Part shown: positions 39,913-49,686 of the stretch, piece after piece
Position numbering within the stretch: position 1 is the first letter of the stretch
Layout: the number at the start of each line of letters is the position of its first letter
NCBI GenBank assembly: GCA_963975425.1
Contig: CAXBGS010000001.1
Coordinates: forward strand, 868,001-932,000
Reading direction: 5' to 3'
Origin: CAXBGS01 sp963975425
Lineage (GTDB): Bacteria; Planctomycetota; Planctomycetia; Pirellulales; Pirellulaceae
Length of the DNA: 64,000 bases
Program-made: the position numbers and the translations under genes
The notes under the pieces: model-generated
What the model saw: only the letters and a program-made list of their open reading frames with translations
What the model was told of the DNA's origin: nothing
Databases searched by the model: none

Positions 39913-40283
39913 TTCGATCGCTCCGCCTCGGACGCAGCTTTCTTCAGCGCGGCGATATCTTCGGCCGTAACAGCCTCCGATTGAATCAGACTCAATACAA
40001 GAGAACGCACCGAACCACCAAACAACTGCTCGGTCAGTTCGCCAATCATTCCCTGGCGGACTTCCTCTCGCGTGACCGCCGGCAGGTACGTGTAGGCGCG
40101 ACCCACCTTGTCGCCTCGCTGGACAATTCCTTTGTCCTCTAAGATGCCCATCGTCGTCAGCACCGTGGTGTAGGCCAAATCGCGATCGATGGATTCGACC
40201 ACGTCACCAATCGTCACGCTGCCTTTATTCCAAACAACGTTCATCACTTCGGCTTCGCATTTGGTGATCGATATACGATTCAT
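39909..40283 (-). CDS. BlaI/MecI/CopY-family repressor
   Basis: A 124-aa winged-helix repressor with the family pattern: ITKCEAEVMNVVWNKGSVTIGDVVE (helix-turn-helix), YTTVLTTMGILEDKGIV (recognition region), GRAYTYLPAVTREE (wing and linker), and a C-terminal dimerisation helix. Its stop overlaps the M56 start (ATGA). It probably represses its own promoter and that of a linked target, but no beta-lactamase or copper gene is next to it; the nearest neighbour upstream is a DUF1559 gene on the same strand. Confidence 0.9.
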   Translation of the reverse strand: MNRISITKCEAEVMNVVWNKGSVTIGDVVESIDRDLAYTTVLTTMGILEDKGIVQRGDKVGRAYTYLPAVTREEVRQGMIGELTEQLFGGSVRSLVLSLIQSEAVTAEDIAALKKAASEAERSK

Positions 40284-40323
40284 TGCGTTCTTTTTCTGCG
40301 GTTAAAAGATGGGGCGGTGATGC

Positions 40324-41235
40324 TTAGTTCCGAAGCCGCGCGAGTTGGTGATAATGGTTCAGGTCAATTTGCTGGGCCACGAATTGGACGTGGCCATCAC
40401 CCCAAAGAAAGCTCGCACCACCAGGATGACGACTTGAAAAGTCACATTCATCGGCCAGAGGATTATTGATTCCTTCAAGCGCGGCTCCGACCAAGCGCGC
40501 CGCCGCATCTTCGCCCAACAGACTCACGCCGAACCAGGTTGACGGAACTTGCGACATGGTGCGCTCGCCGACAACCAGCGTGTGGCTGAGGCCGCGTTGA
40601 AAGTCGCGAAAACGCACAAAGCGATTCTCGATAAACGCTCCATCCCCGATGGGCGCCGGAATTTCGTCGTCCGGCTCAAGCGTTCCGAACACGCCCACAT
40701 AGTTTGCCGTCGGCAGTGCAAACAACTCGCGCGGTACCGCAGGCAACGTGATCGCCGTCGAGCCTACACGCGGGGCATCATCGTCATCGTGATCGGTAAA
40801 TAGCATGAACGTTGGTTCGGTGATGTCGGATGGACACAACATCACGCCGAGGGATACCTGACGCACAATATCGTGCTGCGAGTTGTCAACCGTTCGTGAC
40901 ACGTCGATGCGACCGGCCAGCGCGGCTTCGCCAAGGTAAGGCAGTGTCGGGACGACCCAACCGTATGCCGACTGTGACGTCGGATCAAATTTCCAGCCGG
41001 CGGGCAAGTGTTGCGTTGTGCCATGTTCGCTGTGCAGCGCCAAACCCAATTCTCGCAGATGATCGGTACACTGAACTCGCCTTGCCGATTCACGCGCGGC
41101 CCCCAACGCCGGAATCAAAATTCCCAGCAGCAGCCCCATCATTGACGTGGTGACCAGTATTTCTAGCACCGTCAATCCGGACCGATTCGTTAACCGTTTT
41201 CGTCGATTGAAAGCCATCTTGGGCGCCCAAAGCAT
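40324..41235 (-). CDS. DUF1559-like prepilin protein
   Basis: Fourth DUF1559-type protein, 303 aa, more divergent. The prepilin-like site is RSG-LTVLEILVTTSMMGLLLG; GAARESARRVQC replaces the usual QSAREAARR block, and the H-X-DG signature is RHPGGASFLWGDG near the C terminus. ATG 41235 has GGAG eight bases upstream; an internal ATG at 41217 would give a shorter leader. It lies about 40 bases before the BlaI gene in the same direction. Function unknown. Confidence 0.83.
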   Translation of the reverse strand: MLWAPKMAFNRRKRLTNRSGLTVLEILVTTSMMGLLLGILIPALGAARESARRVQCTDHLRELGLALHSEHGTTQHLPAGWKFDPTSQSAYGWVVPTLPYLGEAALAGRIDVSRTVDNSQHDIVRQVSLGVMLCPSDITEPTFMLFTDHDDDDAPRVGSTAITLPAVPRELFALPTANYVGVFGTLEPDDEIPAPIGDGAFIENRFVRFRDFQRGLSHTLVVGERTMSQVPSTWFGVSLLGEDAAARLVGAALEGINNPLADECDFSSRHPGGASFLWGDGHVQFVAQQIDLNHYHQLARLRN

Positions 41236-41609
41236 GGGACAAACTCCGTCACAAACCCAACAGCCGGCAGATTCTACGAAAACCTTAGTTTTTAATCAAT
41301 GCCGATTGAATCCCTTGATCCTGCCGTGATTTTCTCCATGACACCAAGGGCCTCGTGATTGGTCGACGTTGCCGATTTGCAAGTCGGCAACGACGACGCG
41401 AAAAACACCGAACCGCATGACATTAGCGGTATTGCCGATGATGCTTGATCAAGAACCCTCGAGCGTCCGAGCGTAACCGTCAGAATCTGCATCGTCCTGC
41501 CGCCCACATGATGGATCGCGTCGCCGAATCGAATCGGCCGATTACTGAAGTGAACCACAAGGCCGATCGCGGCCGGACTTTTTAATTCTCGTGTGATTGG
41601 CAACGGATT
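41236..41609. other. Intergenic region upstream of efflux operon
   Basis: About 370 bases between divergent genes, probably carrying the efflux-operon promoter and the DUF1559 promoter. It holds a long inverted repeat (listed separately) and a short GGCCG-ATCG-CGGCC hairpin followed by CTTTTT (about 41561-41583), possibly a leader terminator. An opposite-strand 109-aa open frame here has no recognisable content. Confidence 0.45.
41362..41397. promoter_or_regulatory. Inverted repeat upstream of RND efflux operon
   Basis: CGTTGCCGA (41367-41375) and TCGGCAACG (41384-41392) are a perfect 9-base inverted repeat with an 8-base spacer, extended by GTCG/CGAC after one A-A mismatch. Dyads of this size are typical operators of metal-responsive repressors, but no T tract follows and no regulator is adjacent. 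A role in controlling the downstream operon is inference. Confidence 0.4.
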
Positions 41610-43025
41610 GTGATCACCCACTCAATCATTGCGCAGCGGCTGTTGGCGTTCACGGCGCTTTCGATTCTGACAGCCGCCGGTTGCGTCAATCCGATGCATG
41701 ACTTGCGACATGTCGGCAGTCTGCGTCATCACGTCAACGTCGAAATGCTCGCTCGGACGGATAACAGCCTGGCACCACGTTGCGGCGGCCACACGATACC
41801 AGACTTTGTCGTGTGGGAAGACGGGCTTTCAGAAGAAGAAGCGACGGCGGTTGGAATCTGGAACCATCCGGCGTACCAGGCACTCTTGGCGGACCTGAGC
41901 ATCGCTCGCGCTGATGTGATCGAAGCGGCTCAAATTCGAAACCCGTCCGTCGTGACGATGCTGCCGGCCGGCCCGAAGCAATGGGAACTTGCCTTGAATG
42001 TTCCTCTGGATGTCATTTGGCTGCGACCGACGCGCGTCGCCGCGGCGCAACTGGAATCCAGACGCGTGGCCGAGCGACTTGTCCAAGACGGTCTGAACGT
42101 CATGCGAGATGTTCGCGTCGCCCATATCGATTGGCAGATCGCAGCTCGACGCGCAGAAATCGGCCAGGAAATTTTGACACTGCGTACCGAGGTCGGACGA
42201 ATCGCCGAAGCGCGGCTGAAAGCAGGCGAATCCGCTGAACTAGAAGTTTCGGCCGTTCGCCTGGACGCCGCCGTCGGCCAAGCGGAACTGCAGCGTTTCG
42301 TTCGCGACGCCGAACTCGCCCGCGAACGGATGCGATATCTACTCGGCATGCAGTCAAACGATCTGGCGCTATGGCCCGAACCGGCCAACCCCATTTCACT
42401 CGGTCCGATCGATGTTGACGAGCTGGTCGCCGAAGCTATCGTGTCGCGACCCGACTTACGTGCGATTCGATTGGCCACCCGGGCGGCCCAACAACGAGCA
42501 TCCCTGGCGCGGCGCGACATTTGGGGTCTGACAGGAATGTTGCCTGACCTCAACAGTCGCGGATCGCGCGGATTCGAAGCCGGGCCAGGTTTTACATTCA
42601 ACGTGCCGATTTTTCATCAGAATCAAGGTGCAATCACGCGCGCTTGCGCCCAAGCGGAACAGTTGCAGCGACAATATAACGACCAGCAAGGGCTCGTTTC
42701 ATTGGAGGTCCGCCAGGCATTTCTGCAATGGAAACAAGCACAACAGGAATGGCAACTCTGGCGGGACCACGTCGTTCCGCAGGCAACCGAAGCTGTAAAT
42801 TCAACGCAGGAAACGCTTCAAGAAGATGCAATTTCGCTGCTATTGGTCCTGGAAACGACTCGCCAATGGCTCAATGCCAGGCAGGGGGAACTGGATGCGG
42901 AGGCTCAACTCTGCCGTGCCATTGCCGAACTTGAAAGAAGTGTGGGACGACGATTGGCGAACTATACTGGCGGCGGAATGATCGAGCAGGACCAATACTT
43001 TGATGCGATCCCGCACGAGACGTGA
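41610..43025 (+). CDS. TolC-family outer-membrane efflux protein (CusC/CzcC-like)
   Basis: A 471-aa outer-membrane factor for the pump encoded by the next two genes. The N terminus is a lipoprotein-like leader ending AAGC-VNP. Long helices with coiled pattern follow: two OEP repeats, from about 80-270 (for example IGQEILTLRTEVGRIAEARL) and 270-460 (LEVRQAFLQWKQAQQEW and ISLLLVLETTRQWLNARQ). GTG 41610 is the likely start. Its stop lies 33 bases before the adaptor gene; the three genes form an operon. Confidence 0.88.
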   Translation: MITHSIIAQRLLAFTALSILTAAGCVNPMHDLRHVGSLRHHVNVEMLARTDNSLAPRCGGHTIPDFVVWEDGLSEEEATAVGIWNHPAYQALLADLSIARADVIEAAQIRNPSVVTMLPAGPKQWELALNVPLDVIWLRPTRVAAAQLESRRVAERLVQDGLNVMRDVRVAHIDWQIAARRAEIGQEILTLRTEVGRIAEARLKAGESAELEVSAVRLDAAVGQAELQRFVRDAELARERMRYLLGMQSNDLALWPEPANPISLGPIDVDELVAEAIVSRPDLRAIRLATRAAQQRASLARRDIWGLTGMLPDLNSRGSRGFEAGPGFTFNVPIFHQNQGAITRACAQAEQLQRQYNDQQGLVSLEVRQAFLQWKQAQQEWQLWRDHVVPQATEAVNSTQETLQEDAISLLLVLETTRQWLNARQGELDAEAQLCRAIAELERSVGRRLANYTGGGMIEQDQYFDAIPHET

Positions 43026-43058
43026 CCCCCCAGCCCATTCGCCAACTGATTTCGATCC

Positions 43059-44324
43059 ATGACGCTAAAACCACGCTTTCTCGTTTCTTGCGTGGGACTG
43101 CTAGCCTTGCTGGTCGGTTGTGATCACAAGTCTCCCTCAGCCGCGCCTGAAAAAACTGAACCGGCACACGTCGCGCATCATGTCGACGAAAATGAACTGA
43201 ATACCATCACGCTGACACCTCAGGCCGCATCACGGCTGGGGATTAAATTGGCGGAGGTTGCGCGGACCAAAATGAGACCCAACCGAGTCGTTGGCGGCGA
43301 GGTTGTACTTCCTCCTGGGCAAACGATTATCGTCACCGCACCGATCGCAGGCACACTGCAGCCACCATTGGACGGTCAATCCATTGCACCCGGAAAACGA
43401 ATGCAGCAAGGGCAAGTCGTCTTTCGATTCAAACCGCTGTTGAGTGCCGAACGCGATGTATTGACTCCATCGGAACGAGTTAGCATGGCGCAGACCAAGG
43501 CCGACGTCGCCACCGCGCAGTTGGAAGCGCGAAGACGAGTCGAATCGGCAAAGGTCGAACTCGATGCCGCAGAGCTCGCCTATGAACGCGCCAGCCAGTT
43601 GTTCAATAGCAAGGCCGGCAGCAAACGTGCACTCGACGAAGCGGAAACACAGCGACAACTTGCCGAAGAAGCGAAACAAACTGCCGAGGCGAGACTTGAA
43701 TTTCTGTCGTCGATCAACCTGGATGAAGCCGCGGGAGAATTGGAAAGCCGAGACATTACCGCTCCCGTCGGTGGGTTGCTGATTGGTTTAGATGCGGCCG
43801 CCGGCGAAACGGTCGCGGCAGGACAGACACTCTTTAGTGTCATGAAAACCGACAAGGTTTGGATCCGCGTGCCCGTCTACGTTGGACATCGTCACAAGAT
43901 CGACACTTCCGCCGCAGCAGCGATTCGCGAGGTCGGCGGTCGAACCGACCAGCAATTCGAATCGGCGACCTTTGTCGAAGCGCCGCCAGCGGCGGATCCA
44001 ATCGCGAACACGGTTGATCTGCATTACGAATTAGACAACTCAGACGGCAAACTGTATCCGGGTCAAAAACTCGTCGTCACGTTACCACTGATCGGCAAGA
44101 CGGATTGCATCACTATCCCTTTTGACGCCGTGCTTTACGATGTGAACGGAGGTGCCTGGGTCTATCAATTGCAAGACGAACACGTTTACGCTCGACAGCG
44201 AGTTTTGATTGAATATGTGGACGACGGAACAGCGGTCTTGGCCGAGGGACTGGAACCCGGCGCCCAAGTGGTGACCGAAGGCGTGGCCGAACTGTTCGGC
44301 ACCGAGTTCGGAGTCGGGCACTGA
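43059..44324 (+). CDS. RND efflux periplasmic adaptor (CusB/CzcB-like)
   Basis: A 421-aa membrane-fusion protein with a lipobox leader (LALLVGC-DHK). It has the split biotinyl-lipoyl motif (TIIVTAPIAGTLQP and ITAPVGGLLIGLDAAAGETV), a long coiled coil between them (about 150-230) and beta-barrel/proximal domains (VWIRVPVYVG, YPGQKLVVTLPL). A short His-rich run (HVAHHVDENE) after the leader could touch metal. It couples TolC-like channel and pump. Its stop overlaps the next start by one base (TGATG). Confidence 0.9.
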   Translation: MTLKPRFLVSCVGLLALLVGCDHKSPSAAPEKTEPAHVAHHVDENELNTITLTPQAASRLGIKLAEVARTKMRPNRVVGGEVVLPPGQTIIVTAPIAGTLQPPLDGQSIAPGKRMQQGQVVFRFKPLLSAERDVLTPSERVSMAQTKADVATAQLEARRRVESAKVELDAAELAYERASQLFNSKAGSKRALDEAETQRQLAEEAKQTAEARLEFLSSINLDEAAGELESRDITAPVGGLLIGLDAAAGETVAAGQTLFSVMKTDKVWIRVPVYVGHRHKIDTSAAAAIREVGGRTDQQFESATFVEAPPAADPIANTVDLHYELDNSDGKLYPGQKLVVTLPLIGKTDCITIPFDAVLYDVNGGAWVYQLQDEHVYARQRVLIEYVDDGTAVLAEGLEPGAQVVTEGVAELFGTEFGVGH

Positions 44325-47300
44325 TGTTACGCGGGATTATCCACGGTTCGCTGGCACAACCTTTTTTAGTGCTGGCGTTTGCCGCCGCATTGCTTGTAAC
44401 CGGCTATCGCAGTCTGCGTAACGCGCCGCTGGATGTCTTTCCTGAGTTCGCTCCGCCGCTGGTCGAGATTCAAACCGAAGCACCGGGGCTTTCAACCGAA
44501 GAGGTCGAAAGTCTTGTGACGGTGCCGCTGGAGAACGCACTTAACGGAACGCCTGACCTGACGACAATCCGTTCCAAGTCCGTGCTGGGGCTTTCATCGA
44601 TTCGATTGATTTTTGATGAGGGAACCGACTTGATGCAGGCGCGTCAGTTGGTCGGCGAACGGCTCGCACTGGAAGCATCCAGATTGCCGAAAGTTGCCAA
44701 CCCACCTGTGATCTTATCACCGCTTTCGTCGACCAGCCGCGTGTTGAAAATTGGCATCTGGTCGGACGTGGGCGACGACGGCAAAGAAGTCATGTCGCAG
44801 ATGGACATGACCGAACTTGCGCGGTGGACGATTCGTCCACGTCTGATGTCCGTTCCCGGGGTCGCGAACGTCGCAATTTGGGGACAGCGTGACCGCCAGT
44901 ATCAGGTTCTGGTCGATCCACAACGGTTGCGAGACCACAATCTCACGCTCGCTGACATCGAACGAGCCGCCGGCGATGCCGTCTTGATCAGCGGCGGAGG
45001 ATTCATCGATACCCCCAATCAACGATTGGCCATCCGGCATGTTTCGACCGTCGTCTCGGCGGAAGACTTAGCACGTACCGTGGTTTCCTTTCGAGGCGGT
45101 GCACCGCTGCGTCTAGGCGACGTTGCGGAAGTTGTCGAAGGTTTTCCGCCACCGATTGGCGACGCCATTATCAACGACGTGTATGGATTGCTGTTGATTG
45201 TTGAAAAACAACCGACCGGCAATACGCTTGATGTGACTCGCAATGTTGAAAAAGCGCTCGAAGAACTCAAGCCGGCACTTCGCGGCGTGCAAGTCGACTC
45301 GACCATCTTTCGACCGGCAACTTTCATTGAGATGTCACTGGAAAACCTCGGCCGGTCCCTGGTCATTGGTTGCATCCTGGTCGTCGTGATTTTGATTGCG
45401 TTTCTGTGGGACTGGCGAACGGCGTTGATTAGTACGACGGCGATTCCACTTTCGCTGGTCGCCGCCGCCTTGGTTCTGACCAAAATGGGCGTGACGATCA
45501 ACACGATGGTGCTGGCGGGATTGATCATCGCGCTGGGCGAAGTCGTCGACGACGCGATCATTGATGTGGAAAATATCGTCCGTCGGTTACGCCTCAATCG
45601 CGAAGCGGGCAAACCGAAATCCGATTTCCGAGTCGTCCTGGATGCGTCGGTCGAGGTCCGGACCGCCGTTGTCTACGGCAGTTTCGTCGTGATGCTGGTC
45701 ATCATGCCCGTGTTTTTTCTGGACGGCCTGTCCGGTTCCTTTTTTCGACCGCTCGCGCTTGCTTATGTGCTGGCGATTCTGGTTTCGTTGGTGGTCGCGC
45801 TGACGATCACACCTGCGATGTCGCTGTTGTTGCTGGCCGGCCGCAAACGTGTGGCGACCGAATCACCGCTGGTGCGGTGGATGAAGCGACCCTATCGCAG
45901 CGTCCTGCCGGCACTCATTCGACGGCCACTGTTCGCCCTGATCGCTCTGGCCACACTGCTGATCGGTACCATCGCTACGGTGCCGCGTCTGGGGCAAGAG
46001 TTCCTGCCGAATTTCCAGGAATACGATTTCTTGATGCACTGGGTCGAAAAGCCCGGCACGTCTATCGAAGCGATGGACCGCATCACGATTCGCGCCAGCC
46101 AGGAATTGCGCGCTATCGACGGCGTGCGAAACTTTGGATCACATATCGGCCGCGCCGAAGTCGCCGATGAAGTCGTGGGTCCAAACTTCACCGAATTGTG
46201 GATCAGCCTTGATCGCGATGTTGATTACCAATCCAAGGTCGCCGAGGTGCAAGAAGTCGTTGACGGCTACCCCGGCTTGTATCGTGACCTGCTGACCTAT
46301 TTGCGAGAACGCATCAAGGAAGTCTTGACCGGAGCTAGCGCCAGCATCGTGGTTCGCATTTACGGCGATGACATGGACACCCTGCGACAGCATGCCGCCC
46401 GCGTCCGTGACGCGATCGAAGAAGTGCAGGGTGTCAGCGATTTAAAGATCGAACAACAAGTGCTCGTCCCACAAGTCGATGTGCGACTAAAGCCGGCCGC
46501 GGCGGCCCAGTTTGGATTGACACCGGGTGACGTCCGTCGTGCGGCATCGACGCTGATTCAAGGCAAGGTAGTCGGCGAAGTCTATCAAAAGCAAAAGGTC
46601 TTTCAGGTTGCCGTTTGGAGCAAGCCGGAATTGCGTAGCGACCTAAGCTCGATCCGTGAATTCTTGATCGAAACACCGACCGGAGGTCATGTCCCCCTGG
46701 GTGACGTGGCCGACGTGACCATTGTTCCGGCCCCAAACACGATCAAGCGAGAACGGGCCTCTCGCCGAATCGATGTCACGTGCAACGTACGTGATCGCGA
46801 CCTCGGACGTGTGGCCCGCGATATCGAATCAAACGTATCCGAGGTTTCCTTTGACTCGGGTTACCACCCCGAGTTTCTAGGCGAATACGCGGCCCAACAG
46901 CGGTCGCAACGACAATTGTTGATCGTGGGTTTGTTGTCGATGGCCGGAATCGTCGTGCTGCTTTATTCAGAATTTCGCACTTGGCGTCACGTCATGCTGG
47001 TGATGCTCAGTTTCGTGTTCGCCCTGGTGGGCGGTGTCATGGGAGTCTGGTTCGGCGGTGGAATATTGTCGCTCGGCTCGCTGGTCGGTTTCATCACGGT
47101 CGTCGGCATCGCCGTTCGAAACGGAATCATGATGATCAGCCACTATCGGCATTTAGAAACTCAAGAGAAGCTGTCGTTCGGCAGTGAACTGATACTGCGC
47201 GGGGCCGAAGAACGATTGGCACCGATCCTGATGACCGCCTTGACCGCCGCCCTGGCACTTCTGCCATTGATCGTCGCGGGCAACAAACCGGGTCACGAAA

Positions 47301-47422
47301 TCGAATATCCCATGGCCCTTGTCATCGTCGGCGGTCTGCTGACGTCGACGCTGATGAACCTGTTTTTGATCCCGGCGTTCTACGGAGCGATCGGGCAGGT
47401 CCGATACAACGAAGAACCCTAG
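44324..47422 (+). CDS. Heavy-metal-type RND efflux pump (CusA/CzcA-like)
   Basis: A 1032-aa inner-membrane proton/metal antiporter of the HME-RND family. It shows twelve membrane segments in two halves separated by large periplasmic loops: PLDVFPEFAPPLVEIQTEAPGLS near the start, the conserved charged TM4 LIIALGEVVDDAIIDVENI, FLDGLSGSFFRPLAL, and in the second half FALVGGVMGVWFGGG and GAEERLAPILMTALTAAL. The N-terminal helix and overall length fit CusA/CzcA rather than drug-exporting AcrB. The metal (Cu/Ag versus Co/Zn/Cd) cannot be decided without alignment of the Met and acidic sites. No metal-sensing regulator is adjacent. Confidence 0.92.
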   Translation: MLRGIIHGSLAQPFLVLAFAAALLVTGYRSLRNAPLDVFPEFAPPLVEIQTEAPGLSTEEVESLVTVPLENALNGTPDLTTIRSKSVLGLSSIRLIFDEGTDLMQARQLVGERLALEASRLPKVANPPVILSPLSSTSRVLKIGIWSDVGDDGKEVMSQMDMTELARWTIRPRLMSVPGVANVAIWGQRDRQYQVLVDPQRLRDHNLTLADIERAAGDAVLISGGGFIDTPNQRLAIRHVSTVVSAEDLARTVVSFRGGAPLRLGDVAEVVEGFPPPIGDAIINDVYGLLLIVEKQPTGNTLDVTRNVEKALEELKPALRGVQVDSTIFRPATFIEMSLENLGRSLVIGCILVVVILIAFLWDWRTALISTTAIPLSLVAAALVLTKMGVTINTMVLAGLIIALGEVVDDAIIDVENIVRRLRLNREAGKPKSDFRVVLDASVEVRTAVVYGSFVVMLVIMPVFFLDGLSGSFFRPLALAYVLAILVSLVVALTITPAMSLLLLAGRKRVATESPLVRWMKRPYRSVLPALIRRPLFALIALATLLIGTIATVPRLGQEFLPNFQEYDFLMHWVEKPGTSIEAMDRITIRASQELRAIDGVRNFGSHIGRAEVADEVVGPNFTELWISLDRDVDYQSKVAEVQEVVDGYPGLYRDLLTYLRERIKEVLTGASASIVVRIYGDDMDTLRQHAARVRDAIEEVQGVSDLKIEQQVLVPQVDVRLKPAAAAQFGLTPGDVRRAASTLIQGKVVGEVYQKQKVFQVAVWSKPELRSDLSSIREFLIETPTGGHVPLGDVADVTIVPAPNTIKRERASRRIDVTCNVRDRDLGRVARDIESNVSEVSFDSGYHPEFLGEYAAQQRSQRQLLIVGLLSMAGIVVLLYSEFRTWRHVMLVMLSFVFALVGGVMGVWFGGGILSLGSLVGFITVVGIAVRNGIMMISHYRHLETQEKLSFGSELILRGAEERLAPILMTALTAALALLPLIVAGNKPGHEIEYPMALVIVGGLLTSTLMNLFLIPAFYGAIGQVRYNEEP

Positions 47423-47432
47423 GCGGTCACGT

Positions 47433-49385
47433 TTATCGCGAGCGAGGTCCTAAGCGACCGAACATGCGATCGAGTTCATCGCGACTAAAGAAAAGCGCCG
47501 TCGGACGTCCGTGCGGACAGTGGTGGGTGTCGTTAAACAGATCTCGCTGCTCTAACAAGCTGACCACTTCTTCTCTTGAAAGCGGATCGCCCGCTTTGAC
47601 AGCCGCCTTGCATGCGATTGTCGACAGCAGGTGGTTCAGAATCTCGATCGGCTCGGGCTGCTTTCCGGCGCCCATCAAGGTTTCCAATAACGTTCGCAAC
47701 ATGTCACTGGGCGACGCGTTTTTTAGCATGGCGGGATACGAGTGGATCAGAATCGTTTCGCCGCCAAAATCTTCGATTTCCATGCCGATACGTGACAAGG
47801 TTTCTTTCGCGTCCAGCGCCGCGGTTCGCTCCGATGGTGTCAGCGAGACCGGTTCGGGCACCAGCAAACGCTGCGATTCAAGACTTCCTTCGTCGCCCAG
47901 CACTTTGTCTTTCACGCGCTCGTACAACACCCGCTCGTGTAAGGCATGTTGATCGATCACGACCATGCCGGCTTCGTCTTGTGTAACCAAGTAGCGATGA
48001 TGGACTTGGAAACCTAAGTAGCAAACGGTCGGTCCATCGGCCGAAGTAACCTCCGCCGTCGGCGGATCCCCTTGCTCCCATGGCGCAAGCTCGTCGGGTG
48101 TGGTCTTGGGCCCGCTAGACGGTCCGCCGGGGACGCCCGATGGCGAATCGAATGGTTTGAATCCCGGGACCGCGCCCGTGCTCATCGTTTGAACGCTGTT
48201 TCGGTTGGGATCATTGGCCGAGCTTGAATCGGTTTCACCTGTTCTGGCCCAATTGATCACGGCTTGACGGTGCTGTTGCTCGACACGAACGGGCATTCCC
48301 AATTCACTCTGCGGCGTACCGCGCAGCTCTTCGGGATCGGTCACCGGCGCGGGCGGACCGACGCGATGAGTCATGTCGGTCGTTAGAAAATGGTGCCGAA
48401 GTGTTTGTAGCAACCGACTGTAGACTCGCCCGCCATCGGTAAACCGGACTTCCAACTTGGTCGGATGCACATTGACATCGATCATCTCGGGTGGCATGTC
48501 CATTCGCAGAAAACAGACAGGTTGTCGACCAACCATCAGCAGTCCGCGATACGCTTCGCCGAGTGCATGCTGCAGCGACCGGTCACGAATGTGACGTCCG
48601 TTGAGAAACAAATACTGCATGCGATTGTTCCCGCGGCTGACCGAGGGATCGCACACATAGCCGCTGATTTTGACCTGCGAATCGTCACTATGGATGGGAA
48701 TCAGTGCTTCCGCGATTTCGCCGCCAAAGAACGCTTCGATTCGATCGGACCACCGCGTGGTCGGCGGCAGGTCGTAGTTCTGTTTTCCACCGGTGGTGAG
48801 GACAAAGTGAATTTTAGGATTCGCGAGCGCCAAGCGTGTGAACGCTTCGACGATGTGACCTTTTTCGGTTTGTGCGGTTTTTAAGAACCGGTGCCGCACC
48901 GGCGTGTTGAAAAACAGATTGCGAATCTCCATCACCGTTCCAACCGGACACCCGCATGGCGAAGGTGATTCGACCACACCGCCGCGAACTTGAATCTCGC
49001 TGCCCACGTCATCGTCTTCGGTTCGGCTGCGGATCGTCAAATGAGAAACACTGCCGATCGACGCTAAAGCTTCGCCACGAAACCCAAGTGTGTTGACATG
49101 GAATAACGATTCGTCGTCGGGCAATTTGCTGGTCGCATGGCTGGCGACCGCCAACGGTAACTGCTCGGCCGTCATTCCGCATCCGTCATCGCTGATCCGA
49201 ATCAGCTCGCTGCCGCCACCGGCGATGGTGACTTCGATGCGGTGGGCGCCTGCATCGATGCTGTTCTCCAGCAATTCCTTCACAACCGAGGCGGGACGTT
49301 CGATCACCTCACCGGCCGCAATTTGATTGATCAAATTGGTGGGAAGCTGACGAATCGTGGGCAATGTTTTGACAGTGGAATTCAT
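47433..49385 (-). CDS. mutL: DNA mismatch repair protein MutL
   Basis: A 650-aa MutL. The GHKL ATPase spans about 8-340: LINQIAAGEVIERPASV, the Asn-box ELLENSIDAGA, SDDGCGM, and TSKLPDDESL with GFRGEALASI. The C-terminal dimerisation domain has DQHALHERVLYE, matching the DQHAx2Ex4E endonuclease motif, plus ACKAAVKAG and CPHGRP that complete the metal site. It should therefore nick DNA in a MutH-independent repair system. The Pro/Ser-rich linker (about 345-455) is typical. ATG 49385 is used because it begins the conserved part. It converges with the efflux operon, 10 bases apart. Confidence 0.95.
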   Translation of the reverse strand: MNSTVKTLPTIRQLPTNLINQIAAGEVIERPASVVKELLENSIDAGAHRIEVTIAGGGSELIRISDDGCGMTAEQLPLAVASHATSKLPDDESLFHVNTLGFRGEALASIGSVSHLTIRSRTEDDDVGSEIQVRGGVVESPSPCGCPVGTVMEIRNLFFNTPVRHRFLKTAQTEKGHIVEAFTRLALANPKIHFVLTTGGKQNYDLPPTTRWSDRIEAFFGGEIAEALIPIHSDDSQVKISGYVCDPSVSRGNNRMQYLFLNGRHIRDRSLQHALGEAYRGLLMVGRQPVCFLRMDMPPEMIDVNVHPTKLEVRFTDGGRVYSRLLQTLRHHFLTTDMTHRVGPPAPVTDPEELRGTPQSELGMPVRVEQQHRQAVINWARTGETDSSSANDPNRNSVQTMSTGAVPGFKPFDSPSGVPGGPSSGPKTTPDELAPWEQGDPPTAEVTSADGPTVCYLGFQVHHRYLVTQDEAGMVVIDQHALHERVLYERVKDKVLGDEGSLESQRLLVPEPVSLTPSERTAALDAKETLSRIGMEIEDFGGETILIHSYPAMLKNASPSDMLRTLLETLMGAGKQPEPIEILNHLLSTIACKAAVKAGDPLSREEVVSLLEQRDLFNDTHHCPHGRPTALFFSRDELDRMFGRLGPRSR

Positions 49386-49686
49386 AAAGACCGAATGTAC
49401 AGGTCGATACGTCACCGACAACCGCACGCTCGCCAAATCAGCAAGAAAGCTATCTAAGTTCGTGCCGGATTTTCAATCTGGTTCACGCCCCGCGGGAATT
49501 CGGCATGTCCCATGACTACGGTGACAATGCGATATCGCGATAGCAACTCGCGGGGCAAGACCGCGTCGAAAGTGGTGGATTCACTCGTGATTGGGGCACA
49601 CGTGACTAGCTGGCAAATTCCGAAATGGAAAATTAGGTAGCTTGAACATTCTTGCCTTACTCACAATTCGAAGTGGTGGTGTTCTG
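49386..49686. other. Intergenic region with palindromes
   Basis: About 300 bases upstream of mutL and downstream of the DinB-like gene. CCCCGCG (49488-49494) and CGCGGGG (49549-49555) are 7-base inverted arms flanking a perfect 10-base palindrome GCGATATCGC (49529-49538). No T tract or gene is apparent. Confidence 0.45.

Noticed and set aside
41292..41621. A 109-aa minus-strand frame in the intergenic region upstream of the efflux operon
   Set aside because: No recognisable motif, it crosses the inverted repeat and reaches into the TolC start. Left as non-coding.
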